DNA of 64,000 nt. It comes from Agriotes lineatus (taxonomy: Eukaryota; Arthropoda; Insecta; Coleoptera; Elateridae). A program made the position numbers and the translations under genes. Shown piece after piece: positions 46,301 through 58,059 of this stretch. Numbering within the stretch: the first letter of the stretch is position 1; each line of letters opens with the position of its first letter. The DNA lies in contig OW679202.1 of the NCBI GenBank assembly GCA_940337035.1, positions 48,129,763 to 48,193,762 on the forward strand, read 5' to 3'. A model generated the notes under the pieces. It was not told the DNA's origin, made no database searches, and worked only from the letters and a program-made list of their open reading frames with translations.

Positions 46301-46499
46301 AATATGATCAAGAACGTACAAAATACCAGCCGTTTTCATGTTATACTTTACAGATATAATGAGCAGCGGTGCATTCGTTTACCAATTACCACCTTGGAGG
46401 TAGGGTGCAAGGCGTGTTTTTCACATGGTTTCCATAGTAAGCCTAATCCATATTTTTCCTTGTTTTAAGTACGTTTTATAGATCATCCTCGTTCTCATC

Positions 46500-48795
46500 G
46501 TCTCCCTCCCCCTCCACATGTTCCTTCTCAATTGTTTAACAAACATGCACCTGTAATTACTATTAAAATAACTAGGCCATATTTACCATGGGTCACGGAT
46601 AACTTAAAACTACTTATGTCATTGAGTAATAAAGCTAAATCGAGATTTAGAAAAACTAAGAACCCTGTACATTGGGAGTACTATAAATCACTTAGAAATT
46701 TAACAAAAGCTACCTTACAGCGAGAGAAAAAAGCCTATTTTCAATATAAATTACGCAACAGTGATACAAAGTCTCTCTGGAATGATCTAAAACTTTTACA
46801 GTTAAAAAATACTAATGTAAGTAGTATTCCACCTCATTTAAATAATGCTAATGAAATAAACAATTACTTTATTAATAGTATCCCCCAGCAAAGTTTTGAT
46901 CTAGATTTAGTTAACTATTATAATGAAAATACGGTTAACGAGATTGGCACAATATTTCATTTTCATCCAGTTGACAAGGACACTATATTGCGTTTTTTAA
47001 ATTAAATTAAATCTAAATCTTGTGGCCTTGATGAACTAAATATCCATATGATTAAGTTATGTTGCCCTTTGTTAATCAAATACATTTTACATATTATAAA
47101 TTCTTGTATTTTAGAAAATGTATTTCCTGAACCTTGGAAGGAAGCTTTGATTATTCCCTTACCTAAATGTAGTCACCCCCAAAGCTATAAAGATCTTAGG
47201 CCAATCAGTATCTTACCTGTTTTATCTAAAGTGCTAGAAAAAGTAATCAACTCACAACTGAGTGAATATCTCTTACAGCATGATTTATTACCAGAGTGTC
47301 AATCTGGTTTTCGACCCCAGCATAGTTGTACAACAACACTGTTGAGTGTTACTGATGATATATTAAAGGCTACCGATTCTAGTAAACTTTCTATCTTAAT
47401 TTTACTCGACTTTAGTAAAGCTTTTGATACCATTAATCATATAACATTATGTTCGATATTGCACTTTATTGGATTGACACCAGATGCAATTGCTCTGCTG
47501 TCGAATTATTTGAGTAGTCGAACACAAAGCGTTAGATTGCCTGATCAGATGCCTCGATGTTTGTATGTTGCTTCGGGTGTACCGCAGGGGTCTATTCTTG
47601 GCCCGTTATTATTTACTATCTACACCAGTGATTTTATTAAATGTGTAAATAACTGTAATGTTTACATGTACGCCGATGATACACAACTCCTCTATTCTTT
47701 TGATCCAGACAATCTGCAAAATGTGCTTGAGTGCATTAATAGTGATTTAGAAAATATTGCTACAGCTTCTTTGAAACATTCGCTGTTTTTAAATCCTTCA
47801 AAATCTGCTGCTGTTTTATTTGGAAGGAAAAATGACTGTTTGCGTGTAAAAAATTTGATTAACCTAATTATTAATGGTTCAGAAATAGCGATAGTGGATA
47901 AAAGTAAAAACCTTGGTTTAATTATGTATAATAACTTTCGATACAAAGAACAAGTGAGTGTGTGTATTCGGCGTGCATATGCGAATTTAAAACTTCTTTA
48001 TCCTCATAGATCCTCTTTATCAGTCAAAACCAAAGCCATTTTATGTAATTCATTAGTTTTATCGCAGTTCTCCTACTGCCTTCCAGTTTATGGACCCTGT
48101 CTTGATGCTTTAGATCAAGCTCGTTTACAAAGAGTTCAAAATTCCTGTTTGCGGTATATCTTTGGTATCCGCAAATTTGAACATATTTCACACAAGTTGA
48201 AAGATTTAATGTGACTAAATATGAGAAATCGTTATATTCTTTTTTCGGTTTGCTTATTTCACAAGATTATCCTGGAAAAAAATCCGCCTTACTTACACAG
48301 ACGAATATCCTTCCGAACCGATGTTCATAATATAAATATCAGGAACAAGGACCTCATCACTCCTACTGTACACAAAACAGCTATCTTTCAGAGATCTTTT
48401 ACGTATAACATTTATAAATTATATAACTCTGTTCCTGTCGAATTCAAAAGCTTGAAACCTCAATTATTTAAAAAGCGTATGTATTGCCTTCTATTGGAGA
48501 GTCAATCAATTTAGTGGAGCAGTTATCAGTGCTATCTATGGGAATGTTTTGATGGAATGAATTTCTTTTTAGTTTATAAAACATGTATATGTTTATTAAT
48601 CTCGTTTTTTTATTGTCATACTTGATTACGGTTCTTAATTTTCAATATTTTTTTACATTTATTTCAAGGTTTAAGTGGTAGACCGGACGATGGCATTACC
48701 ATCGAACCGAACTTCGCCTTGCGATTTTCCTTTTTTGTAATTTTCAATTTTATTTTATTTTATGCTTGTAGTTGAGAAGGAAAATAAAGACAATA
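46500..48795 (+). mobile_element. LINE C, 5'-truncated Jockey/CR1-like LINE
   Basis: The copy begins just before the RT linker (FNKHAPVITIKITRPYLPW) without an endonuclease. It ends about 48795 in an AT-rich tail (AATATTTATTTATT). The 3' UTR carries a hairpin (GATGGCATTACCATC) at about 48687-48701. It abuts the broken cysteine-rich gene that follows. Confidence 0.88.
46532..48514 (+). pseudogene. LINE C ORF2 reverse transcriptase, two in-frame stops
   Basis: One frame covers the whole span, broken only by TAA at 47003 and TGA at 48212. Motifs: DLRPISILPVLSKVLEKVI, QSGFRPQHSCTTTLL, LILLDFSKAFDTINH (A), ASGVPQGSILGPLLFTIYTS (B), VYMYADDTQLLYSF (C, catalytic pair present), and KNLGLIMYNNF. The C-terminal region with QRVQNSCLRYIFGIRK fits Jockey-type elements. 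No frameshift was seen, so this copy is fairly young. Confidence 0.93.
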
Positions 48796-48796
48796 T

Positions 48797-49835
48797 TTAT
48801 TTATTCTCTTTTTTCTCTTCATTAACTTCTTCCTCATAATTTTTTTCTGCTTCTGTAATATTCTTTGTGATGAGATAAACAAGATTAATCTCATTATATT
48901 CTTCATCTTGAATATTTTCTGTTGAGTCTTCAATAGCACTATCGACATTTGATTAGAGACATGACTGACCGTGACAATAGCCGCAAAGTATTGAACAGGA
49001 TAGTCCAACTTTTCTGTGCCCGTAATTTGTGTTACATCCTTTAGTGCAATTGCAAAAGATGATGTTTATAAGTACATTTGGCGCAAGTGACAATAGTGTC
49101 TTAATGGGCTCCAAAATATCATTATTGATGGTCCACCCCCACTGTTTAGGATTTAAATCATAATACACTCGACATAGATGTTGGTGAGCGGCTGCGGCAG
49201 TAGGTAGAAGTGACGACAATTTCACAGTGGTGTTAAGTTTTGTTGACTTCCTGAATGTCATGTAGGTATCGATAGTTGTCAATGGACACTTCTGATTGAG
49301 GGGCTCCATACATTGCCAGAAGAATGCCTATTCCATTCTGCAAAATGCTCTCAACTGGGCAATTTTCCTGCTTAAAAACTACTGCTGATTGCTGGAAGTC
49401 TGGGCATTTTTCGAACGTTTTAAGAACTTTTACTGTTCCTCCGTTTATCACTGCAGATGTTGTGTCGCAGCCAGTGATGGCATGTCGAAACAACATATGC
49501 TTTTTACAATCAGAAAACTTATCTATGCTAGAAGAACAGTAATCTTTGATTCTATTTTTCCTATACCTGGTTTGAGGAAGAACACTTGCTGGTTTGAAGG
49601 AGCACGTTCTATTAGGAGAATTAAGAGATCTACATGTCCTCCAACAATAGTGGTGCAGTGATTCTTGAAGTGCCGTTTCTACTATTAAAATGTCGGCGTC
49701 GGTCCTGCCTTGTTTCATAGTGATATTGTCAGACTGTAGTTTGTGTATTATCATTGATATTAATCAGGTTTCATTTGTGCGATTGAATAGAAACTTCTTG
49801 GCACCAGATATTTTTCGTTGGGTGGGTGGGATCAT
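48797..49835 (-). pseudogene. Broken gene of an uncharacterised Cys-rich, PIN-like family
   Basis: Minus-strand blocks in order: ISGAKKFLFNRTNET, then DNITMKQGRTDADILIVETA (49725-49670), IVGGHVDLLILLIERAPSNQ in a second frame near 49640, LFRHAITGCDTTSAVINGG near 49480, then LLPTAAAAHQHLCRVYY and KQWGWTINNDIL near 49200-49130. The end is a Cys-rich tail (FCNCTKGC, HRKVGLSCSILCGYCHGQSC) and an acidic stretch. From memory the same block order recurs in unnamed proteins of arthropods and cnidarians, often in many copies. The Asp-rich IVGxxxDLL and GCDTTSA motifs suggest a PIN/XPG-like fold, which is inference. At least two frameshifts and a few stops make this copy dead. Confidence 0.6.
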
Positions 49836-50979
49836 TTTTTTGGGTGGCTGATTTATTTTTTAAAAAAGCATTTCACTAATAAAGCGGGTCCAAATACCTC
49901 CGCTTTACAAGACACATACACCGCTACGTCTAGAATATTGCATACCCTCTCTAATAACTATATTTTTGATTAGTCATGACCTTTTAATGCTTGTAAAAGT
50001 TCAGGTATTGAATATATATAATAGGTTGTGCGCCTTGTTGCAAAACTTAGCAGTGTGTTATTTACTAAATGGTTGGTTGTATGTAAAAAACCTGTATAAT
50101 CTTTTTTGTAAAGAATTTCCTACCCTTCACTTTTTGTAATAACTAAGGAAGTCGTATGACCCATAGGAAGCGAGATATTTGAGAAAAACTTATTTGTGAC
50201 ATTTGACCTTGAATAACTGAAAACACAAGCGTGATATCGATGGGGACTTTTGAGAGAATTCAGCTCACTTGGATTTTTTCGACAGATGCTCCTTTTTTCC
50301 GCCGAATGCAACTGGAAAAATATTTGGGGATCAAAGCAATTTTTCTTGGGTGCTCGATTTAATATTAGTAATATTTTTACCATCATCGTCATTAAAATGT
50401 TACTGTACTATGGAGATTTTAATAGATAAAACAACTTTACAAGTAGGTGTTCAATTTGTTAATGTCAGCTGAAAGTTTTTCTAAGTAAAATTGAACCCTA
50501 TTGCAAATATTAATCTGCCAACAGTCATTTGAGTACTTTTGTTTTGTATAACGCTTACCTTGATTGTTTGCTTCTTCTTTAGCGGCTTCATCCTATCCAC
50601 TTTAGGATATATGGCCTGCTTACCTATTCAATAGTAGAAAAATTTAAAGAAATGTACAGCACAGGCAGTAAAAATATTAAAAAGGATTTATTGTATCAAC
50701 AATTCCAAACTGAAAAATTAACATATTAAAAACTGCAAATCCATTTAACAATTTAAAACATAATACTATACAGAATTTAAAAACTAAACTATTTTTTTTT
50801 GTATTCTTTACAACCAATTTTAGTGGCCCTGTAAACTACTGAACACACTAATAGGTTTCACAATACCTACTCTCTAGCTCTTCACAATACCTACTCAATA
50901 TTATTAATGCTCATGGGCTTTAGGCTTTAGCTTGCACCTCGTTGCTGCTACTCGACATATTTTCGCTTCCTCACCCCGA
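49836..50979. other. Unidentified DNA
   Basis: No gene is supported. The words near 50565-50630 (TTAGCGGCTTCATCCTATCC) resemble the 3' ends of some insect LINEs. The minus-strand frame at 50120-50392 shows no known domain. Confidence 0.35.
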
Positions 50980-51055
50980 TGGTGGAAGTACTCGGTGGTG
51001 GAAGTACTCGGTGGTGGAAGTACTCGGTGGTGGAAGTACTCGGTGTTGGAACTGC
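50980..51055. repeat. 16-bp minisatellite, about 4.5 units
   Basis: The unit is TGGTGGAAGTACTCGG; four copies are identical and the last diverges (GTGTTGGAACTGC). Confidence 0.95.
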
Positions 51056-52439
51056 TACGACCGAAGCCTTCATCTTTGGATGAGCTCGCTTTGAATGCTC
51101 AATGACTTCAAAGTTTGTAAAGCCTCAAAAGGAAACAATTGAATTAGCTATTTCAGACAGTTTCAGATGATGGCTGCAGCGGCAATATTGCTACTTATTC
51201 GTAACTTAGAATGAACGATCAAATTTCTCTATTGTCGAAGCAAAAGCCACTGACAGAAGAAACTTACTAAATACTAAACGTTTACAGTTGAATTTTGCTT
51301 TAACTGTAGTCACATAACAAGCTCGTAGTCACATAGGCACATGAAATTTTGGGTAGGAAAAGGATTAAATCAAACCAAGAACAATGCAGAATATGAAAAG
51401 AGCATTTTTCAAGGTTTTCATTATACAGGCCAAGAGGAGTACCATACACAAGTTAAAAGACAAAGAAAAGCAAATCAGAATAATTTTGTGGAAAAATAGT
51501 AAAGAAAGGGGTGAGCAAATACACAAAAAACTCGATGAACAAGCATGCAAAACTGTTAATCAAGGTATATCCCAAATGAAATGAAATATGGAGAAATAAG
51601 ACCAACACAGCGATGTAGAATATACAATTTCAAAGATTCTGGTAACTAATTTTTGCCCTAGTTTCCATGCGATTCCACCAGGTGGCGAATGAGTAACGAA
51701 GGCAAACACCATTGTGACAATTAATATTTTGCATAAATGGAAAAGTGGTGTTGAAACTTGTGATATGGGTTTTTACTGAGTACGGGTATGCAAGTGGCAC
51801 AAAGAACTAGAATGAATTGGAACGAGTACACACAAAAGTTTTGTTTGTGTTCAACCGGAAACCCATATAAGGGCAAAAGGAAAGCAACTCAATTTTAAGT
51901 TGAGAATAGTATATTGTATGTTAAGAGGTGAAAGTGCATTCTTGCCGCTTGCGCATGAATATTGCTGGTTGTGGCTAAGCCGAAACCAGCAATCATGCAA
52001 AAGCGGCAAGCGCACTTTTAGCTCGAAACATACATACTAGTTTTTCGACGACTGAGCATATTATTATGTTGAAAATAATCATATTTCATTTTATTGAAAA
52101 AATTAATTGACAATCAATTTAAAATTACTTGCGTAGTCTATGCCATGTGACGCGGTTACTTAAACAAATGACGGGTGTTGTCAAGGAAACATTCGGACGT
52201 GCCTACCTATTTTCCTTACGAGGAAACCCAAAACGCTTGGCGAGCGGCAAAGTGATGAAAACGCACGCTCAGCGACGAATGTCAACTTTCTGTTGTCAAA
52301 TGACAGTTAGAAAAATTTACTTTCTATGTCAGTCGTGGAAAAAATATATTACCACGCTATGAAGTACACTAAGAAATACAGGAACTCTATAATGACACGA
52401 CAATACTACAAATCATAAAGAAAAACAGAATAAGATGAC
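51056..52439. other. Intergenic DNA with one long hairpin
   Basis: Apart from the inverted repeat at 51930-52019 I see nothing. The frame at 51384-51584 is Lys-rich and has no domain. Confidence 0.4.
51930..52019. repeat. 90-bp inverted repeat (hairpin)
   Basis: The arms AAAGTGC...TTGCCGCTT...ATTGCTGGTT and AACCAGCAAT...AAGCGGCAAG...GCACTTT pair over about 40 bases with a loop near 12 bases. Some loops and mismatches lie in the arms. Confidence 0.88.
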
Positions 52440-52790
52440 AAAAATCGTCACACTGTATTGACTGTATTTGGAAAAGGTTCCAGTAATCCACTCCAAAATG
52501 ATGCTAGAAGCACAACAAATATTTCTTTGCACGTCATATCGCAAGAAATATCAAGCAGTTCTTCTTCTTCTTTTGTAGATAAGACAAAATTGTTTCGCAC
52601 TGTAAAAAGTGGGTTGACTATCCACATATAATTTTCAATGTCTGTATCATCAGGAAAATATTCTTCAAATGAGGATGATAATTGCGCAAGATGATGAATA
52701 ATTGCTTTCTTCAAATCAGAGTCTACAAACATTTTCTTTTCTAAAACGTAATGACTCAATTTGTCAAAAGTATCGTTCGTATTCCTTGGC
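52440..52790 (-). pseudogene. hAT transposase C-terminal fragment (ZBED5/SCAND3 type)
   Basis: The minus strand reads FDKLSHYVLEKKMFVD, then HHLAQLSSSFEEYFPDD, MWIVNPLFTV, and KEEEELLDISCDMTCKEIFV with LLASFWSG at the end. This is the region before the C-terminal dimerisation block in ZBED5-like hAT proteins (HLxxLxxxFxxYFP... WIxNPF... EExLIxL... FW). The frame is open for 103 codons, but the catalytic part and the final block are absent. Confidence 0.75.
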
Positions 52791-52939
52791 CTTAGCTCTT
52801 TCCGCCCATATTATAATTTTTGGTTTGAATTCTGAAATTTTATCATTGACACTCTTGTTACTGTGTTAAATGTCTCTGCAATGTTTTTATCTCCAAATTT
52901 TTCCTGTGGCTAATACAATGGCTACTTGAGGAAGATGGA

Positions 52940-53335
52940 CATGTTTCATGGACTTGGTAAATGCTTGTCAATCTTTTTATCTTACGGTTAATTTCATTGC
53001 GTTGTTCTACATATCTGTGTTAATCTTCTTCGCTTCCACTTTGTTTATACGCCAAATAAGCTACTTCCTTTGCTTCACACATTTTTTTACTTTTTGTGGA
53101 AACCAAAGTGTTTTGTTTACTTTCTTATCTTGACCGCTAGCAACTTTTTGCTTTCACGTAATTTCTTCCAACTGGTTTCTGCAGTATCTATCTTCTCTAT
53201 AGTTCTCTGAAATATTATATGATTTAGTCTGTCCCTATATAGTTCTTGTGTGGTTCTGTCATTCAGCAATTCTATATTTATCTTTACTTCCTTTCACGGT
53301 AAAGGAAGTATTGGATTCACCCCAAAAATTCGAAA
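52940..53335 (-). pseudogene. LINE linker fragment (between endonuclease and RT)
   Basis: Minus-strand words INIELLNDRTTQELYRDRLN, TAETSWKKLRESKKLL, and TLWFPQKVKKCVKQRK fit the linker between endonuclease and RT in RTE/CR1-type LINEs. The catalytic domains are missing and the frame is broken. Confidence 0.5.
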
Positions 53336-53412
53336 TTGAGTTTTTATTTTATTTTTATTTATTTCGTACTCAGCCAACAACCGTCACGCCAATTATAGGC
53401 GTCGCTGTACAA
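53336..53412 (-). repeat. 5S-derived SINE 3' fragment, copy 3
   Basis: Only the tail end of the SINE remains: CAGCGACGCCTATAATTGGC and GTTGGCTGAGTACGAAATAA on the minus strand, matching the other two copies. The 5S head is absent. Confidence 0.8.
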
Positions 53413-53990
53413 CAGATCTTTATGTTTTAGAGTCCCCTGAACCCAAACAACATGTTTTTGTTCATTGGTCTGTCTGTCTGTGAACAGAATATCTTAAAAA
53501 CGAAATGAGGTATGGCATTGAAACTTCATATATAAGTTTTGCCTACTATGTAGATGCGCCAGCAAGCTTTTAAAGAAAATCGCATCACCGGAAGTATGAT
53601 GTTTACTCTTGTGATTTTTCAGTCTTTTTCGATTTTTTCCAAAACGGCTTAACGATTTTTTTCAAACTTTTTATTTTTATTACATTTTTAATGTGTATTG
53701 ATGTGAGATAGGTAATTTTCCAGTTGAATACGTCTAAAATGGGTTTCTTTTGTTTTTTTTTCTATTTTTTTTATTAACTCCTATTTTAAATAGAACACCC
53801 GGTATAAGGTACCGGTGGGTAATCAGGCCCACCTAACGTTTTTTAATTTTTAAAAAATCAAACCATGTATTTTTTAATGTTTCTTTTTGGAATTATGTTC
53901 TTTATAGTATTAGTGACTAGAAACCAAAATTTTTACCACAAATTCAGAATAATATTGGTCAATTGAAGTGATTGAAGAAAAAATGTTTTT
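53413..53990. other. Unidentified DNA, part may be a transposon end
   Basis: A short TCTG repeat lies at 53478-53492. A small palindrome GGTGGGTAATCAGGCCCACC at 53814-53833 resembles the hairpins of the adjacent pogo element and could be its outer end. Confidence 0.35.
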
Positions 53991-54123
53991 GGGCCTTATT
54001 TACCGAACAGGCGGAAAATAAGACCCGCTGCAAGTGTTATTAAAAAAAAAATTGGAAGTCAGAAAATGAATGCTTTATTAACTTTTTAGATTAGATAGGA
54101 GTACATAGTAAAAGTAACAAAAG

Positions 54124-55201
54124 CTACATCTCTTGTAGAATTGTTGTCCACCGCATGGGGATTGACGATCCAGCAGAATTTTCGTGGCTTGGTCGTCTAG
54201 TTGGAAGTGAGGGTGCAAATGCAGTCTCCGGAATGGCATCAGGGTTCAATGGAAAGATTCCCGTGCTTCGAAACCCACTCGTAATATTGGAAACACTCAT
54301 ACACTTCTCCCATACTGGTGTGAAAAACTGACAGAATCTATCTTTAGATAATCGGCGATCTGGAAACTTCTCCCAGTAATGCAGCAACTGTTCATCCCAA
54401 TGATGTTCATATGATCTAAATACGGCCTAATCTAAAGGCTGTAATTCATGTGTCGTGTTACTTGGCAAACACAAAATCACAATATCATGTTCGTCCGCTT
54501 TTTCCACAATTGAAATATCGAGGTGGCAAGCAGCACCGTCTAATATTAGCAAAATTTTTCCTTGCGGCTTGTATTTAGCTAGATGTTCCAGCCATCTAAC
54601 AAAGTGTGTTTGGAGTCATGGCAACAATGGAACCTGCAGGCAGATTGTCATTGAAGTTTGGTTTCATCCGGACTCCTTTAAATAATATCATTGGGGGAAT
54701 GGAGTTACCCAACGCATTAACGCAAGCCACAATTGTTACGTTTTCCGCATGTTCGTGTGCGACGAGATGAACTCTTCTAGCCCCTTTACGCTTGGAAATA
54801 CGGGGATGTCGCTTTAGAAAAGAAGCATACCAATCCTTGCCTGCAATTTTCTTGTTAGCGTTGAACTTGTTACCTATGCTGTTTACTTGAACGAATTTAA
54901 ACACATTTCTTCGCAACGCGTTTGGTGTCAGGGGCATTCTGATTTCCGCTAGTCTTATTATCCGCGTTTCAAGAAGATTTTCTTGATCAGTAGTCAAAAG
55001 TGGTTTTCTTCCAAGATTTCTATTTACACTACCAGTTTTCAAATGGTTTCTTAATGTACGCCTTGGTATCCCACATCTATCCTCTACATATCTCTGAGAT
55101 TTTCCCTCTTTTAGTAAGTTCAGAGCCTCTTCCATCATGTCAGGCGTCCAGTTGGCCCGCATACCACGACATCTTATTTTGTGCGGCATTCTAAACTTCA
55201 A
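54124..55201 (-). pseudogene. pogo-like (DDE_1) transposase, two lesions
   Basis: The N-terminal helix-turn-helix (NWTPDMMEEALNLLKEGKSQ with YVEDRCGIPRRTLRNHL) is at 55160-55030. A CENP-B-type second half follows (LTTDQENLLETRI; KDWYASFLKRHP). The catalytic part has NVTIVACVNALGNSIPPMIL near 54720, then, after a frameshift near 54615, HFVRWLEHLAKYKPQGKILL and LDGAACHLDISIV (second Asp), and CLPSNTTHELQPLD followed by TAG where Gln is usual. The C-terminus (LLHYWEKFPDRRLSKDRFCQ to 54124) is intact. One frameshift and one stop separate it from an open gene of about 350 residues. Known role: cut-and-paste transposition at TA. Confidence 0.88.
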
Positions 55202-55208
55202 TTTTAAT

Positions 55209-56239
55209 TAGAGCTGTGTCGTTTGTGAACGATTTGGCTCTATGAACCGACTCCGTAGCGTGAGTCATGAGATCCGGATCGCGCTATTTGAAAGATTCAG
55301 TTCCTGATCACTTTTCACATTTGAGTCTAGATTCAAAAAGTCGTTCAGATAATGGAATAAACGAACCGATCTCTTTTCACGTGGTGAGTTGTGAATCGTT
55401 CATTTGAAATATCAATTTGTATTTTCTTTAAGTTAAGTGTATGCAACTCGGTCTGGGAATATAATACGTCGTCTCACACATCAGGCGATAAGGTATTGCG
55501 GTGGCGGCGGTCGCCAACAGTGAAAGTAAAGTTATTAAAGGCCATTCATTTTGCATCAAATATGCCGTCCAGCAATCACATGCTTTTAGTAGTACCTGGA
55601 ATTGTTTGCTGAATATCAAATTGATACATGAACTCAGTACGAGCTACATTTTATTATTTGAAAATATTGGTAAAATATGTTGTAGGTGTATACACTTCGA
55701 ACAGGACTAAAATTAAATACTAGGTGCATTTTTAGTAACGGAAGTTTTTATGTATCAAGTACAATGTGCATTCATTCATTATCTTAGCCTTTTTTAATCA
55801 TTTACTTTTCTCCCGCGCGGTATGAGTGGTCCGCGGCAATTTATATAGGGCGATCAAATAAATTTCAGATCGACATGGTAGATGTTACATTATGTTAATA
55901 TGGAGCCACGGCAAAGTAAACATGAAATTCATTTGATCACTCGATATTGCCGAAAAAACTACTATAACTGCTCTCTGCTGGGGCGACCTTTGCCTTTGCC
56001 GCTTGCAATTAACACCCGATACTTGTCGTGGGTGAGTGTGCGACTGTCAATGTGCTGTGCAGTCTGCAGTGCAATTCGTTCAAACGATTCGTTTCATTCG
56101 GTCCCATTCTGACGCGTTAGCAATGAAGCAGTAGAACAAATGAAATGAATCTTTGGAGCCGAATCACTGAACCGGATCCCACAACTGAACGAGATTCAAA
56201 GAGTCAAATCTCAAAAATGAATCGCTTTGCCCAGCTCTA
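55209..56239. mobile_element. Non-autonomous hAT element inserted in the pogo element
   Basis: ATTTTAAT flanks it exactly (55201-55208 and 56240-56247). Ends TAGAGCTGTG and (inverted) TAGAGCTGGG match except one base. Near both ends are repeats of GAATCGTTC/AACGATTC-type words. Internal frames (55391-55612, 55882-56112) have no transposase features. Confidence 0.95.
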
Positions 56240-56317
56240 ATTTTAATTTTAAATCACTCAATTTTCGGGCGGAAAATAAGGCCCATGCTTTTGCTTTTGT
56301 GGGCCTTATTTTCCGCC

Positions 56318-58055
56318 AACACCATGTGGAGGCTTTTAGGTTATAAAAGTAAAATGATAAAATTCTTTCTTAAACATTAATAGATGAACAAGAAGAGGAA
56401 CACTTATTGATGTTTTTTGCAAAAAATCAACGTGATATCTTTAGTTTAAGTGCCTAAAAACAGTACTTACTACATCAGAGCGTCTGCAGTAAAAAAACAC
56501 CGTCAACTTTAGCATAACTCTAAACCACAAAACAATACCTAATCTCTAAACCGTTTGAGAAGTTTCGTCATTTAGCTTAATCTGAAAACTGCTAGATGGC
56601 AGCACAATGGTAGGGATCTATAGAAAGCACCATGGAGGTTAGANNNNNNNNNNNNNNNNNNNNNNNGCTAATTTAATTATCTATTAAATACCTGCACATA
56701 AGAAAATGCTTAGCCGAGTATTTACACTGTACCTATAAAAAATGGTCTACTGGGCCGAAATGTTGCTATAAACCCAGGGCTACTCTTGCATTATCTGTAA
56801 TTACTTAAGGTAATTTTTCAAATTGCGATGCTCGAGATCTTGGAAAACCCCAAACAGATTTACTATTTTATTTAAAAAATATTCTTTTAATATTCAAACT
56901 TGCATGTGCTCAAGTTGAAATGGATTTTTTGCTGTTTTTCAGGGTCATTGAAATTTAAACAAATAGTTAGGTTTGCATCATCTGGACAATTAACTTTCAA
57001 TTGCGGGTTCTTAGGGTTCAATGAATTAAAGGGATAATTGCTTTCCTTAACATTGATGGAATTTAGATCTTAAATCATTCCTTACATAGGTGCAACAGCA
57101 TTTACAAAGTTTCACGGGCTATTTAACATGCAAAGAAAAGCAGAGCAATACAGCGAAAATCCTACTAGTACGGGTCTGTATTCTCAATAAGGTGTCGCTC
57201 TAAAATGCAGTACGACAAAGCCAAGATGATTGCTGCTGAGCCTCCAGGATAATGGCCGCCACTTAGAAAGACGTAATGGCGATCTCGAGTTGTGACTCTT
57301 ATTTGGATTATTGAGTGTATTTCACGTGCTTTGGACCCATTAGGTAGGCGTTATGCACTTGTTTATCAAGGTAAGTTCACGTAGCATAGAAAATTTTACT
57401 CACGTAAAATCAAACCCCAAGTTAATTACAGACGTTAAAAAAATCAAAAGTAACTGATAACAATTCAGTGACAACAAATGAGTGAAAAAGTAATGCTTCA
57501 GGACCGGCAAATCCTTATATGTTCCCCCCCACTGTTCACCGTGCTCCTACGTCTCCCGATAGCCTAATTGGGTCCCATTATGTCAGGTCGTATTTGATTT
57601 TCCGATGTAACATCGGCGACCACGTGTCCGTTACAGACCGCCTGTGAAATTGGTGGGAATACGTGCTAACAAAACTGTGTGACGCTACCAAAAAACCCAG
57701 GAAAATCACAAAAGCCAGCAAAATCTAGACATTAATTAAATGTAGGTATAAATTTCTTAATTACGCTACATTACGTAAATGTACAGGTTGCCACAGTTGA
57801 TCCATGTCCTCGACACACTTCTGGATTACATCTGTTGTATCGCTAACGAGCAATTCACTGGCAACCCCTTGGACTCGCCATTCATTGCTGCTAAGGTGTA
57901 ATGACCTCCAGGCTTTCCGTTGCCTCTGTCTCAGTTACTGGTGTTGATATCACTGCTGACCTAGTACACTTACGGAGAAAATAATTCACACGGCACATTT
58001 TCCCAGTGTAAATGATGCTTATCACAGTGGCTTTATGAAAATGACACTGTCAAAA
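56318..58055. other. Unidentified DNA with assembly gap
   Basis: N bases fill 56644-56666, marking a gap of unknown or nominal size. No gene, repeat end or RNA was recognised on either side. Confidence 0.5.
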
Positions 58056-58059
58056 TGAC

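Larger units (their letters stand above)
53991..56317 (-). mobile_element. pogo-like element with hairpin ends, carrying a hAT insertion
   Basis: Both ends carry a hairpin of the same motif: GGGCCTTATTTACCG/CGGAAAATAAGACCC at 53991-54026 and GGGCGGAAAATAAGGCCCA / TGGGCCTTATTTTCCGCC at 56267-56317. A transposase of the pogo/DDE_1 type lies between on the minus strand, and a hAT element (55209-56239) sits just upstream of its start. The exact outer boundary is not fixed. Confidence 0.65.
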
